From positions 124,001 through 188,000 of the forward strand of contig JAUIBE010000003.1 in the NCBI GenBank assembly GCA_030428105.1: a stretch of DNA of 64,000 nt. Reading direction: 5' to 3'. Position 1 is the first letter of the stretch, and each line of letters opens with the position of its first letter. The DNA is from Gammaproteobacteria bacterium (GTDB lineage Bacteria > Pseudomonadota > Gammaproteobacteria > Xanthomonadales > SZUA-36). Below the pieces are notes generated by a model, which did not search any database, was not told the DNA's origin, and saw only the letters and a list, made by a program, of their open reading frames with translations. This document shows, piece by piece, positions 9,098-17,594 of this stretch. A program made the translations under genes and the position numbers.

Positions 9098-10261
9098 CTA
9101 GTACTGGAGCTGGAAATCTACTTCCAGCACCGGCACGCCCTTGTGGCTACAGCGCACCTTGCGCCCGGTCGGTGGATTCTGCGTACTGGCGAGCTGGTAC
9201 ATCGGCACCACCAGGTGCCCGCTGGGCGCGGGAATTTCCACCGTGCGCGGCACGGAAGCCGGGCCCTCGTAGGTATTACCGATGGTTTGAGACTTGATCG
9301 GGTTGCCGTGCTCATCGTGCGGGGTGATCGAGATCTGCACGTCTTCAGCGGTATCGGCGCTGTTGAGGATGCTCTGGAACATGCCCACCAGCTCGGCCAT
9401 GCCGTCTTCACCGGTGCCAACGCCCTGTTGCTCCATCATGCCGGCGCCTTTTTTCAACATGTTGCCGACAAAGTCACCGCCACCGACGGTCTCGCCGGTG
9501 CACTCCAGCGGCGCCGAGGGGTCGGCATTCTCGTAGTCGAATTCCACGCCGTAGCGGGTGCACTGACCCCGCTCGCACATGTCGCTGTGGGTCACCGCAA
9601 TGACCGTGCTTTGCTCGCACACCGCATCGCCGCACAGGGGGCCGGACTTGAAGCCGGCGATACGCATGGCGTTTGCGCCGGCCGAAGGATAGGAATCGAA
9701 CACGGGCTCCGCCAGGCCGCCGGCATCCGCCATGCACATGCCCTTGCTGCGGCCGCACTGGATCTGTGAGCCCTCGGGGCAACGGAACGCGGCTTCCGGT
9801 GCGTTCGGCCCTTCTCGGGTGTACTGGAAGAAGATCGGCGGCCCGTCGAAAGGCCCGCCGCCCATGGCCCACGAGGTTGCGTTCTCCAGGCCGTGCGCTT
9901 CAACCGCCTCGGTATGACAGTACGAGGCGCAGTCAAAACCCTGCGCCTGGTCCTGGGTGCACTGGTCCAGGCAGTCGTCGTGATCGCGGCAACCCTGGTG
10001 GGTGCTGCAAACGTAGGTCGTTACCCGAACCAGGCGATCGGCGTCTGAACACTCGTAGCTCACCCGCGTCTTGCAGGCGCTGGGGCAACCCAGGCCGCAG
10101 GCGCCGCGGCACATCGATGCGGTTTCGCCCTTGAGGGGGCCAAACCCGTCACGCACGGTTTCCCCCGGCTGCGCGGCCCATTGGGCTGCCGCGGTGAGCG
10201 GCAGCACCATGAGAAAGATGGCAAGTGCCCAGACGGCGCGCCTGCTCATCATCGCCCTCAC
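9098..10261 (-). CDS. exported Cys-rich protein with phospholipase-A2-like active-site motif
   Basis: Up to 387 residues. The GTG at 10261 overlaps the upstream stop (GTGA); ATG at 10249, 5 nt after GAGGG, is an equally good start. A signal peptide ends LTAAAQ. More than 20 cysteines follow, clustered in the N-terminal half: CRGACGLGCPSAC, then STHQGCRDHDDCLDQC. The last resembles the PLA2 signature C-C-x-x-H-D-x-C with the first Cys replaced by Gly, and the first could be a calcium-loop analogue. The second half is beta-rich with a Cys pair. Last gene of a four-gene exported cassette. The PLA2 link is a motif-level inference. Confidence 0.6.
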   Translation of the reverse strand: MRAMMSRRAVWALAIFLMVLPLTAAAQWAAQPGETVRDGFGPLKGETASMCRGACGLGCPSACKTRVSYECSDADRLVRVTTYVCSTHQGCRDHDDCLDQCTQDQAQGFDCASYCHTEAVEAHGLENATSWAMGGGPFDGPPIFFQYTREGPNAPEAAFRCPEGSQIQCGRSKGMCMADAGGLAEPVFDSYPSAGANAMRIAGFKSGPLCGDAVCEQSTVIAVTHSDMCERGQCTRYGVEFDYENADPSAPLECTGETVGGGDFVGNMLKKGAGMMEQQGVGTGEDGMAELVGMFQSILNSADTAEDVQISITPHDEHGNPIKSQTIGNTYEGPASVPRTVEIPAPSGHLVVPMYQLASTQNPPTGRKVRCSHKGVPVLEVDFQLQY

Positions 10262-11340
10262 TGGCCGCTGTCGACCTCGGCCGAAAGTATGCCGAGGAGC
10301 TGCGGGCTGACTTCGCCGGTTACCTGCATGCCTTTCGAGGCCTGGAATTCAGAGATGGCGATCTGGGTATCCACCGACATTTCACCACTGGTGTTGCCCG
10401 GGTCAATACCCAGGTACTGCAGGTGCAGTTGCACCGATTGGGTCATGTCATCGGTGGTGAGCTGCTTCGACATCTGCGCCGAAGCGGCCGGAGCCGAACC
10501 GGCGGGCGCCGCCTGGGGTTGCTGCGCGCCACCGGGGATCAGGCTGCCCAGGCCGGCGCCTGAAAGCGCTTCCTGCTGTTCGGGGGTCATGCCCTTCATG
10601 GCATTGCCCAGCATCGAGGAAAGGCCACCAGCCGTAGCGCCGGCCTCGCCCTGTTGCCCACCCTGGCCTTGCTGGCCGCCCTGCTTGAACATGCTGCCCA
10701 ACGCGTCCATGCCACCAAAGTTCATCGGCGAAAGCCCCTCGGGAAGCTCAAATATGGCCGGGTCCTGGGCGCGCATGTTCAACTCAACGAATTCCATCTT
10801 CAGGCGCATGCCCTCGACCTCACTCGAGGTGTAGATCATGTCCATCTTGATGGGGACACCACCATCGGTCACCCAGAAGTGGCCGGCACCCTTGCCTTCC
10901 TTGTCGGTGAAACGGGTCTTGAACTTGGTAGAAGGAAAGCCGAGCACCTCCTCCCGTCCCACTTCCTCGATGGACTCGAACTGCATGTCATTGGCGGATT
11001 GCGACATCGCCTCGTCCAGCGAGATCTCCTTGTACATGCCCATGGACGGCATCAGCAGGAAGCCCTTGCCCAGGTCTTCACGCAGAATGACGCCGCTGGA
11101 CATGCCACCCATTTCCATCTGGGTGTACATTTTGCCCGGTGCCTTGTGCTCGACGAACTCGAACGAGCCTTCGGACATTTCCATCACGCGAATGCCATCG
11201 TAGGACGCATTGAGATCAATGCCGAACTCGTCGGCCCACTCCTGGTAGGGGTGTGAAGCAACGGCCGGTATTGCCAGCAGCATCGCAACGGCGGCAATCA
11301 TCCACTTTCCAAGCCACCCTGGCTTAATTGAAGTATTCAT
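10258..11340 (-). CDS. exported LolA/DUF4412-like protein with C-terminal peptidoglycan-binding domain
   Basis: 360 residues. After a signal peptide (AVAMLLAIPAVAS), about residues 30-215 have the look of an outer-membrane-lipoprotein-sorting or DUF4412 fold (KMYTQMEMGGMSSGVILRED, LGFPSTKFKTRF, GHFWVTDGGVPIKMDMIY). A Gly/Gln/Ala-rich linker (about 230-300) leads to a PG_binding_1-like domain at about 300-355 (LQYLGIDPGNTSGE, TGEVSPQLLGIL). That module is closely similar to the one in the first gene of this cassette. GGAG lies about 10 nt before the ATG. Likely periplasmic and wall-associated. Confidence 0.68.
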   Translation of the reverse strand: MNTSIKPGWLGKWMIAAVAMLLAIPAVASHPYQEWADEFGIDLNASYDGIRVMEMSEGSFEFVEHKAPGKMYTQMEMGGMSSGVILREDLGKGFLLMPSMGMYKEISLDEAMSQSANDMQFESIEEVGREEVLGFPSTKFKTRFTDKEGKGAGHFWVTDGGVPIKMDMIYTSSEVEGMRLKMEFVELNMRAQDPAIFELPEGLSPMNFGGMDALGSMFKQGGQQGQGGQQGEAGATAGGLSSMLGNAMKGMTPEQQEALSGAGLGSLIPGGAQQPQAAPAGSAPAASAQMSKQLTTDDMTQSVQLHLQYLGIDPGNTSGEMSVDTQIAISEFQASKGMQVTGEVSPQLLGILSAEVDSGQ

Positions 11341-11394
11341 TCCTTCGCTCTCCTGATTGCATTAACTGGTTCAAAACCGGCTTCATCTGGCCGG

Positions 11395-13914
11395 TCATTC
11401 ACTCGGACACGCAGCAAATTCTTCCTCGCAGAAGAACTCGCACAAATCATCGACGCTATCGCGGTTCTCACACTCGCAGGAACAGTCCCCGCCGACGGTA
11501 AACCCTCCACCGCTGGAGCCTCCTTGCGAAGACCCCGAACCGCCGCCGGTCTGGGGCACCAGCGAGCCATTTTCAGTTTTGATCTTGTACGCCATGTCAG
11601 CGGGAACACCAAGCGCGTTAACGATGTCCTCTGCCATCTGCTCCTGGGATTCCTGGATAAACACCGTGCGCTCATCCTCGATAAAGGGTGCGACCGAGGT
11701 GAACTCGCCGGTGACATTGCCACAGGACCGATAACCGCCACCTTCAGCCGACTCCATCAGATTGGCTGAGAAGCGACCGATCAGCACGGAAGGGCTGTAC
11801 TCCTCGATGGTGACCCGGCCGGTCAGCGGTGTCCATCCGTTGCTGTCGGGCGGGCCAATGGCGCTGCAATTGCGGTTGCCGGACATGGTGACCGAGATTT
11901 GCGCACGGTCGAAGGAACCGCTGTAGCCGTAGTCGATCAGTGGCATGGTTATACTGACCTCGCCGCCGTTGACACCCTCCATGACGGCAGCCAACTCCTG
12001 CATCCGCTGCTGGGAATCAACCGCGCTGGTCTGCGCCATCGCCATCAGGCCACTCATGGCCTGCCCCGCCCCTCCGCCCGCGGTATTGGTTGCGCCGGGA
12101 ATGATGTATGTACCCGGATCAATGCCAAGGTGAATCGACATGGTGGGGCCGCACGGCGTGTATTTGAAAGGCTCCGCGCAAGTTCGCTCCTTCGGCCGCC
12201 GGTTGATGGTGTTGGAACGGTTGACGTTGGGGTTGAGCGACTTCTTGTCCAGGTTCATCTGCTGGTTGACCATTCGGGTCGTAGCCGATTTCTGCTGGTT
12301 CAGTTTCTTGGCGTGCTTCTTGTAGCTTGGTTTTTGCGGCGGCGGTGCTGATTGCGGTGGCCAGGGTACGGTCGCGCGGGCCGAGTTGGTGTTGCCTGGC
12401 ATCACCACGTCAAACTCAAGCGTTCGCGGCTCGGTTTCCGAGGGCTTCCTGGAGATATTGCTGACCAGGTAAATCCCGCTGGTGGAGCCGTCCTGGTGGA
12501 AAGTCGGCCACATGGCGGTGTACTGCTGGGGGCCATAGGTGGTCTGGGTTACCGGTGAGGCGCGCGTAATCAGGGTGGTGCCTGCTTTGCCGAAAGTGGT
12601 GTCCTCCAGCAACTGCTGGTCATTGCTGTTGGCGATGAAGGAGATCTGCACCAGCCCCGTGGTTCCAACCGGCCCGACGCGCACGCAGCGGGTAGACACG
12701 TTCTCCAGGAATACGGAAACCCTCTGGATTTTCTTGCTGCTCAGGTCCACATCGTGGCAGGGCCCAAACAGGCGCTCCGCCCAGTGATCCAGGTTTTCCT
12801 CGGCCGGCTTGCCGTTGTAGCGACCAAACGGCGCGACCCGGTAGGTGAGATTGGCCAGGAACATGGGATACATGTACTGCAGGCCGTAGTTGAATTTACC
12901 GCGCAGGCCCTTGTCCAGCCAGTCGACTTCATTCTGCCAACCGGGGCTGCCCTGGATGGGAATATCCAGCAAGCCAGGCGCCTTGTTGTTGCCTTTCTCC
13001 CGGACCAGCACCTGCCACCCGCGAGGGTAGCTGTCGGCCACGTACCTCCAGAACGAGCTGCTCTGGTAGCCAAAGCTCATAGGCAGACCGATGTCCGCAA
13101 ATGAATCGACCTTGTCGCTTCTGTGCAGGGAGGTGGAATAGGCGCGGTAGCCGAAACGCTTGATCACGGCGCCATCGCCGGGTTCCTGCCTGTACATGTT
13201 GTCCCACAACTCTTCGGCGATGTCGTAGGCAATGGCGTCGGCCAGCCCCTCGCCTATCCACTTGGGAATGGTGCACTCGGTGTTGGCCTGGCCCATCGGG
13301 GTGTTGTAGTGGATCGCATGAAACATTTCATGCGCGATGGTGGTGTAGCCAGCTTCGTTGAGGTTGCCGTTGTCATCCAGCGCCAGGTCGTGGTTCATCT
13401 GGAAAAACTGCGTGCGGGTTGTGTCGGTGCCGCACAGCGGGAAATAACCACCTACATCGGTCTTGTTTTCGGCTGCGCTGTAGCCGCATGTGCTGAAATC
13501 TGACACCAACAGGTGGTTGTTGTGTTCGCCGGCGAAGACCAGGAAGTCATCCCAGTTGGACTCGACGAAGTTCCGGTTACAAACATAGACCTGGTAGGCC
13601 AGGCCATCCTCGGTTTGCACCAATGGCTCCAGCGCAGGCGGCGGAAACCCCTTTTGCTTGTACCACTCGGCGGCCATCTCCAACGCGGCCTCGATTAGCA
13701 GGACCGAGTGCTCCTCAATGCCGAAGAAGTTCTCCTGCTCAACCAGGAGAATGTTCTGCTTGCCCCCAATCTTGCTCAGTTCTGCGATGTAGGGGCTGCC
13801 GACATGCACCTTGAAGCGCGTGGTCGGCCAGGTTTCCGCCGCGCTCGCCAGCGAGGCGAACGACAGCAGAACCAGGCCAAGCAGTACGGCCGCCAGGGAC
13901 TTACGCCTGCCCAT
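11395..13914 (-). CDS. exported zinc metallopeptidase (HExxH) with Cys-rich tail
   Basis: 839 residues from the ATG at 13914, which overlaps the upstream stop as TGATG and gives a clean signal peptide (MGRRKSLAAVLLGLVLLS); GTG at 13929 adds five residues. The catalytic core is AHEMFHAIHY (HExxH) with a likely third ligand Glu in KWIGEGLADAIAYDIAEELW, a gluzincin arrangement. Cysteines occur in VYVCNR, STCGYS and PLCGTD. The C-terminal third is beta-rich with a Gly/Ser linker and ends in a Cys-dense tail (GDCSCECENRDSVDDLCEFFC). Second gene of the cassette; substrate unknown. Confidence 0.78.
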   Translation of the reverse strand: MGRRKSLAAVLLGLVLLSFASLASAAETWPTTRFKVHVGSPYIAELSKIGGKQNILLVEQENFFGIEEHSVLLIEAALEMAAEWYKQKGFPPPALEPLVQTEDGLAYQVYVCNRNFVESNWDDFLVFAGEHNNHLLVSDFSTCGYSAAENKTDVGGYFPLCGTDTTRTQFFQMNHDLALDDNGNLNEAGYTTIAHEMFHAIHYNTPMGQANTECTIPKWIGEGLADAIAYDIAEELWDNMYRQEPGDGAVIKRFGYRAYSTSLHRSDKVDSFADIGLPMSFGYQSSSFWRYVADSYPRGWQVLVREKGNNKAPGLLDIPIQGSPGWQNEVDWLDKGLRGKFNYGLQYMYPMFLANLTYRVAPFGRYNGKPAEENLDHWAERLFGPCHDVDLSSKKIQRVSVFLENVSTRCVRVGPVGTTGLVQISFIANSNDQQLLEDTTFGKAGTTLITRASPVTQTTYGPQQYTAMWPTFHQDGSTSGIYLVSNISRKPSETEPRTLEFDVVMPGNTNSARATVPWPPQSAPPPQKPSYKKHAKKLNQQKSATTRMVNQQMNLDKKSLNPNVNRSNTINRRPKERTCAEPFKYTPCGPTMSIHLGIDPGTYIIPGATNTAGGGAGQAMSGLMAMAQTSAVDSQQRMQELAAVMEGVNGGEVSITMPLIDYGYSGSFDRAQISVTMSGNRNCSAIGPPDSNGWTPLTGRVTIEEYSPSVLIGRFSANLMESAEGGGYRSCGNVTGEFTSVAPFIEDERTVFIQESQEQMAEDIVNALGVPADMAYKIKTENGSLVPQTGGGSGSSQGGSSGGGFTVGGDCSCECENRDSVDDLCEFFCEEEFAACPSE

Positions 13915-14513
13915 CACGGGTTGCGGCACTGCTCCATTTCATCGGGTGTCAGGCCCAGGTCCTTGCCTGCGGCCTCCAGGTCGTTAGCCGTTGCATTGAC
14001 GCTGTAGGCCTCGTGGCTGGCGCGCGAGATGTCGCTGGCCACACCGCCATCACCAAACTGGCGGCTGGTGCGGCTGACCGCGCTAAGCAGGCGCATCATG
14101 CCGCGCTTCTTCTTGTTGCGCTCCTGGGCGGCGGCTATTTTTTCCTGCAAACAGGCCTGCTGGCGCTGTTCCAGGGTTAGCTGGGGTTGGGCCGCCGCTG
14201 CGGCTGGCGCGCTTGCCGCGGCAGCAGGTGCGCTGGTCGCGGCGGTCTGGCTGCCCTGGCTCTTGGCCGCTCTAAGCGCACCGACCAGTTGCGGGCTCAC
14301 CTCACCGGTGACCTCCATGTTCTGTTCCGCCTGGAACTTGGAAATGGCAACGATGGTTTGGGTATCCAGTTCACCCTGGATGTTGCCAGGCTCATAGCCA
14401 AGTGCGATCAATTCCATTTGCGCCATCTTCACCAGCTCGGTGTCGTCGGCATAAGCACTGGCAGACACACACAAGACGAGCAGGGTTAAGGCGAGCAAGA
14501 ACCATTTGCGCAT
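13914..14513 (-). CDS. exported peptidoglycan-binding-domain protein
   Basis: 199 residues with a signal peptide (MRKWFLLALTLLVLCVSASA). A PG_binding_1-like domain at about residues 24-85 (ELIALGYEPGNIQGE, FQAEQNMEVTGEVSPQLVGA) is near-paralogous to the one at the C-terminus of the gene at 10258-11340. An Ala/Pro/Ser-rich linker follows, then an alpha-helical basic domain (QQACLQEKIAAAQERNKKKR) that I do not recognise, with Cys near both ends. First gene of the leftward cassette; its stop is fused to the metallopeptidase start. Confidence 0.72.
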   Translation of the reverse strand: MRKWFLLALTLLVLCVSASAYADDTELVKMAQMELIALGYEPGNIQGELDTQTIVAISKFQAEQNMEVTGEVSPQLVGALRAAKSQGSQTAATSAPAAAASAPAAAAAQPQLTLEQRQQACLQEKIAAAQERNKKKRGMMRLLSAVSRTSRQFGDGGVASDISRASHEAYSVNATANDLEAAGKDLGLTPDEMEQCRNP

Positions 14514-14632
14514 GATTCGTCCTCCATGCAGTGCAGTTCGGGGGTACCCATCAGCATATCAAAAAAGCATTTCGCAAATGGCTCGTTACGACGGTTTTAT
14601 GCCGTTGACATGCAAGTTTCAACAAGAGCCGT

Positions 14633-14638
14633 CATAAT
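14633..14638 (+). promoter_or_regulatory. putative -10 element of ppk1, leaderless arrangement
   Basis: CATAAT ends 7 nt before the ppk1 ATG at 14646 and there is no Shine-Dalgarno between them. A start site 7 nt after the box would fall at about 14645. TTGACA at 14605-14610 is 22 nt away, longer than ideal. Confidence 0.4.
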
Positions 14639-14645
14639 TTGAACG

Positions 14646-16793
14646 ATGCCACGCGCCGCCAACATACTCGACCGCGACCTGGGCCTGCTGGAGTTTAACC
14701 GGCGGGTGCTTGCGCTCGCACAGGACAGCCGCACGCCGCTGCTCGAACGGGTCTTCTTCCTGTGCATCCTGACTTCGAACCTCGATGAGTTCTTCATGAA
14801 GCGCGCCAGCATGTTCAGCCGCCGGGGCCGGGTACTGGACGAGCTGAAATTGCGCCGCTTTCGCGAGGTGGTGACCGAACTGCAGGCACAGCAGGCTGCC
14901 TGCTTCAAAGATGACATCTGCCCGGCGCTGGCTGCCGAGGGTATCCACCTGGTGCCGTGGGAAGAGCTGAGCAAGGCCGAGCGTGAAGAGACCGCTCACT
15001 ATTTCCGCCGCAATGTTTACCCGGTGCTTACGCCGCAGGCAGTGGACACCTCGCACCCGTTCCCGTTTATCTCCAACCTTTCAGATTCGCTGGTGATCCG
15101 GCTGATTGATCCGGACCAGAACGAACCGTTCTTTGCCCGGGTGAAGATTCCCCAGCAGCTGCCGCAGTGGATCGAGCTGCGCTCCAGCGCAGGCAAGAAC
15201 GAGCGGCGCTACACCGCCCTGCGCGCGATGATCCAGAACCACCTCGGCGAACTGTTCCCGGGCATGACGGTGGATACCGTGCTGCCCCTGCGCGTAACCC
15301 GCAGCGCCGTGGTGGAAATGGATCACGGCGATACCAGCGACCTGCTGGAACAGGTGGAAGAGGAACTGCGCGAACGCCGCCAGCAGTTCGCGGTGCGGCT
15401 GGAACACCCGCCCAAGCCGGATACCTGGCTGCTGGAGCGGGTGATGGACGAGTTTGGCCTTTCCCCAGTGCAGATTTACGAGATGCCGGGCGAGCTGGAT
15501 TACACCGACCTCAAGGACATCGCGTCACTGCCGATTCCCAAGCTGCACTATCCCAGGTGGCGACCTCGCGCGCCGCTGGGGCTGGAGAACCCTGAGCAAG
15601 GCATCTTCAAGGCCATCCGCAAACGTGACATCTTTGTCCATCATCCTTACGACAGCTTCGATGCCTCGGTGCTGCGCATGATTCGCGCTGCGGTGGACGA
15701 CCCGGATGTGCTGGCCATCAAGATGACGCTGTACCGCACCAGCGATGACACGCCGTTTATTCCGTGGATGATCGAAGCCGCCGAATCCGGCAAACAGGTT
15801 ACCTGCCTGGTAGAGCTGAAGGCGCGCTTCGACGAGCAGCGCAACATCCGCTGGGCCAATGCCCTGCGCGATGCCGGCGTAAACGTGGTGCACGGCGTGC
15901 TGGGCGCTAAAACCCACACCAAGTGCATGCTGATCGTGCGCCACGAGCAAGGCGAGGTGCGCAGCTATGCGCACATAGGCACCGGCAACTACCACCCGGT
16001 GACGGCCAACCACTACACCGACATGGGCCTGTTCACCTGCAAGCCGGAACTGACCGAAGAGGTGGCCACGCTGTTCCACTACCTCACCGGCCGGGCGCGC
16101 AAGGTGCAGTTCAACGAGTTGCTGGTAGCGCCGATGAACATGAAGCAGCGCTTCCTGGACATGATTGACCGCGAAATCGACCACCAAGTAGCCGGCCGGC
16201 CAACGCGCATCGTCGCCAAGATGAACCAGTTGGAAGACCAGGAAATCGTGCAGGCGCTTTATCGTGCGTCTCAAGCCGGCGTGCGCGTCGACCTGATCGT
16301 GCGTGGCTTTTGCACCTTGAGGCCCGGGGTGGAGAAACTCAGCGAGAACATCCGCGTGGTGTCCATTCTTGGCCGTTTCCTGGAGCACTCGCGGGTCTAT
16401 TACTTCCGCAACGGCACCAGCAAGAAGCTGCAGGGCGAGTTCTACATCGGCTCCGCAGACTGGATGCATCGCAACCTGGAGCGCCGCGTTGAGGCCGTCA
16501 CCCCGGTTTACGACCACAACATCCGCAAGCGCATCTGGAACATCCTCAAAGTGATGCTTTCCGACAAGCGCCAGGCCTGGGAGATGCAGGCGGATGGCAG
16601 CTACATCCAGCTATTCCCCGAAGAAGGCGATACCGGCGCGGCGGTGGAAGGCACCCAGCAGGCGCTGCTCGAGCGCAACGCCCGGCGGCTGGTGAGCAAC
16701 GACCGCTGGCGTGACACCTGGCTGCCCCAGCGCAGCGCAGACTCCCTGGTTTCCGGCAGGCGACCCGAACCGCGTAGCGAATCCCGACGCTAG
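14646..16793 (+). CDS. ppk1: polyphosphate kinase 1
   Basis: 715 residues, the normal family length. It reversibly transfers the ATP gamma-phosphate onto polyphosphate chains at the inner membrane. N-terminal domain: LLEFNRRVLALAQD and LTSNLDEFFMKR. Catalytic PLD-like domains: FVHHPYDSFD, KMTLYRTSDDTPF, and the histidine motifs AKTHTKCMLIVR and AHIGTGNYHPVTA, the first containing the expected phospho-histidine. C-terminal YIGSADWMHRNLERRVE is typical. It is monocistronic, faces a leftward methyltransferase gene, and has no exopolyphosphatase gene beside it. Confidence 0.97.
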   Translation: MPRAANILDRDLGLLEFNRRVLALAQDSRTPLLERVFFLCILTSNLDEFFMKRASMFSRRGRVLDELKLRRFREVVTELQAQQAACFKDDICPALAAEGIHLVPWEELSKAEREETAHYFRRNVYPVLTPQAVDTSHPFPFISNLSDSLVIRLIDPDQNEPFFARVKIPQQLPQWIELRSSAGKNERRYTALRAMIQNHLGELFPGMTVDTVLPLRVTRSAVVEMDHGDTSDLLEQVEEELRERRQQFAVRLEHPPKPDTWLLERVMDEFGLSPVQIYEMPGELDYTDLKDIASLPIPKLHYPRWRPRAPLGLENPEQGIFKAIRKRDIFVHHPYDSFDASVLRMIRAAVDDPDVLAIKMTLYRTSDDTPFIPWMIEAAESGKQVTCLVELKARFDEQRNIRWANALRDAGVNVVHGVLGAKTHTKCMLIVRHEQGEVRSYAHIGTGNYHPVTANHYTDMGLFTCKPELTEEVATLFHYLTGRARKVQFNELLVAPMNMKQRFLDMIDREIDHQVAGRPTRIVAKMNQLEDQEIVQALYRASQAGVRVDLIVRGFCTLRPGVEKLSENIRVVSILGRFLEHSRVYYFRNGTSKKLQGEFYIGSADWMHRNLERRVEAVTPVYDHNIRKRIWNILKVMLSDKRQAWEMQADGSYIQLFPEEGDTGAAVEGTQQALLERNARRLVSNDRWRDTWLPQRSADSLVSGRRPEPRSESRR

Positions 16794-16808
16794 GCGCATC
16801 CCTGGCGT

Positions 16809-17594
16809 CTACCAACCAGGCGCCAAAACAATACCCTGTGATTTGTGGCGGATTTCTATTTCCAGGTGCAAACCCTGGCGAATGCCCTTGATCCACTTTT
16901 GCAGCCAATGGGTTCGCGAGCGCTCATCCAGGGTGTAGTCGCATTTCACCACTTCGAAATCCGCCGACAGCAGCGCGAAGTACTGCACCAGTTCCTTGCG
17001 GCTGTACTCTTTCCAGTGGTGCGCCAGGGTGTGGTAGCCGAGGATGTCCTTCACCGGAATGCCCCCACCCCCGCCAGCAAGGAAGCGCGGCAAGCGCCAG
17101 GCATACCCGCCCGGACGGTAGTAGTTGGGGGTGGTCACAATGATGCGCCCGCCAGGCGCCATGACCCGGTGGATCTCCCTCCACAGTTCCACCGGGTTGA
17201 AGGTGATGTGCTCGATGATCTCCGCCAGCACAACGACGTGAACGCTGGAATCGGCGATCGCGGAAAACACGCCGGGCGCCGAAAGATCGGGGTAGCTCAA
17301 AAGCTGGATGCCATGCTGCTGCGCAACACGTTGCACCGCCTCGCGCTCCATGGTCACCGGCAAGTCCGCGGCAATAACATCGTATCCGGCCAGGCGGAAT
17401 ACCATCGACTGGTGCAGCCAGTGTGCGCCGATGTCGAGCACCGTGGTCCCCCGGGTGTGGTCCCAGGTTTCATCGAAGCGCTGATAAGTACCGAGGAAGC
17501 GCTTCATGTGCCAGCGCAGGTAGTCGAGGTCTGTGCCCTCGTGTTGCGCGAAAGTGTCGAGCAGCGCCTGTTCGGTAACCGCGCGCTCAGCCAT
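16809..17594 (-). CDS. class I SAM-dependent methyltransferase
   Basis: 261 residues. The Rossmann motif I is TTVLDIGAHWLHQSMVF (Gly-poor variant), the acidic SAM-binding residue lies in VIAADLP, and the post-I motifs are VVVLAEIIEHI and GGRIIVTTPNYYRP, as in Methyltransf_11/23 proteins that act on lipids, quinones or sugars. A Gly run (LAGGGGGIPVKD) is in a likely substrate loop. The start overlaps the stop of the DUF6498 gene by 8 bp, so both are co-translated. Substrate unknown. Confidence 0.8.
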   Translation of the reverse strand: MAERAVTEQALLDTFAQHEGTDLDYLRWHMKRFLGTYQRFDETWDHTRGTTVLDIGAHWLHQSMVFRLAGYDVIAADLPVTMEREAVQRVAQQHGIQLLSYPDLSAPGVFSAIADSSVHVVVLAEIIEHITFNPVELWREIHRVMAPGGRIIVTTPNYYRPGGYAWRLPRFLAGGGGGIPVKDILGYHTLAHHWKEYSRKELVQYFALLSADFEVVKCDYTLDERSRTHWLQKWIKGIRQGLHLEIEIRHKSQGIVLAPGW

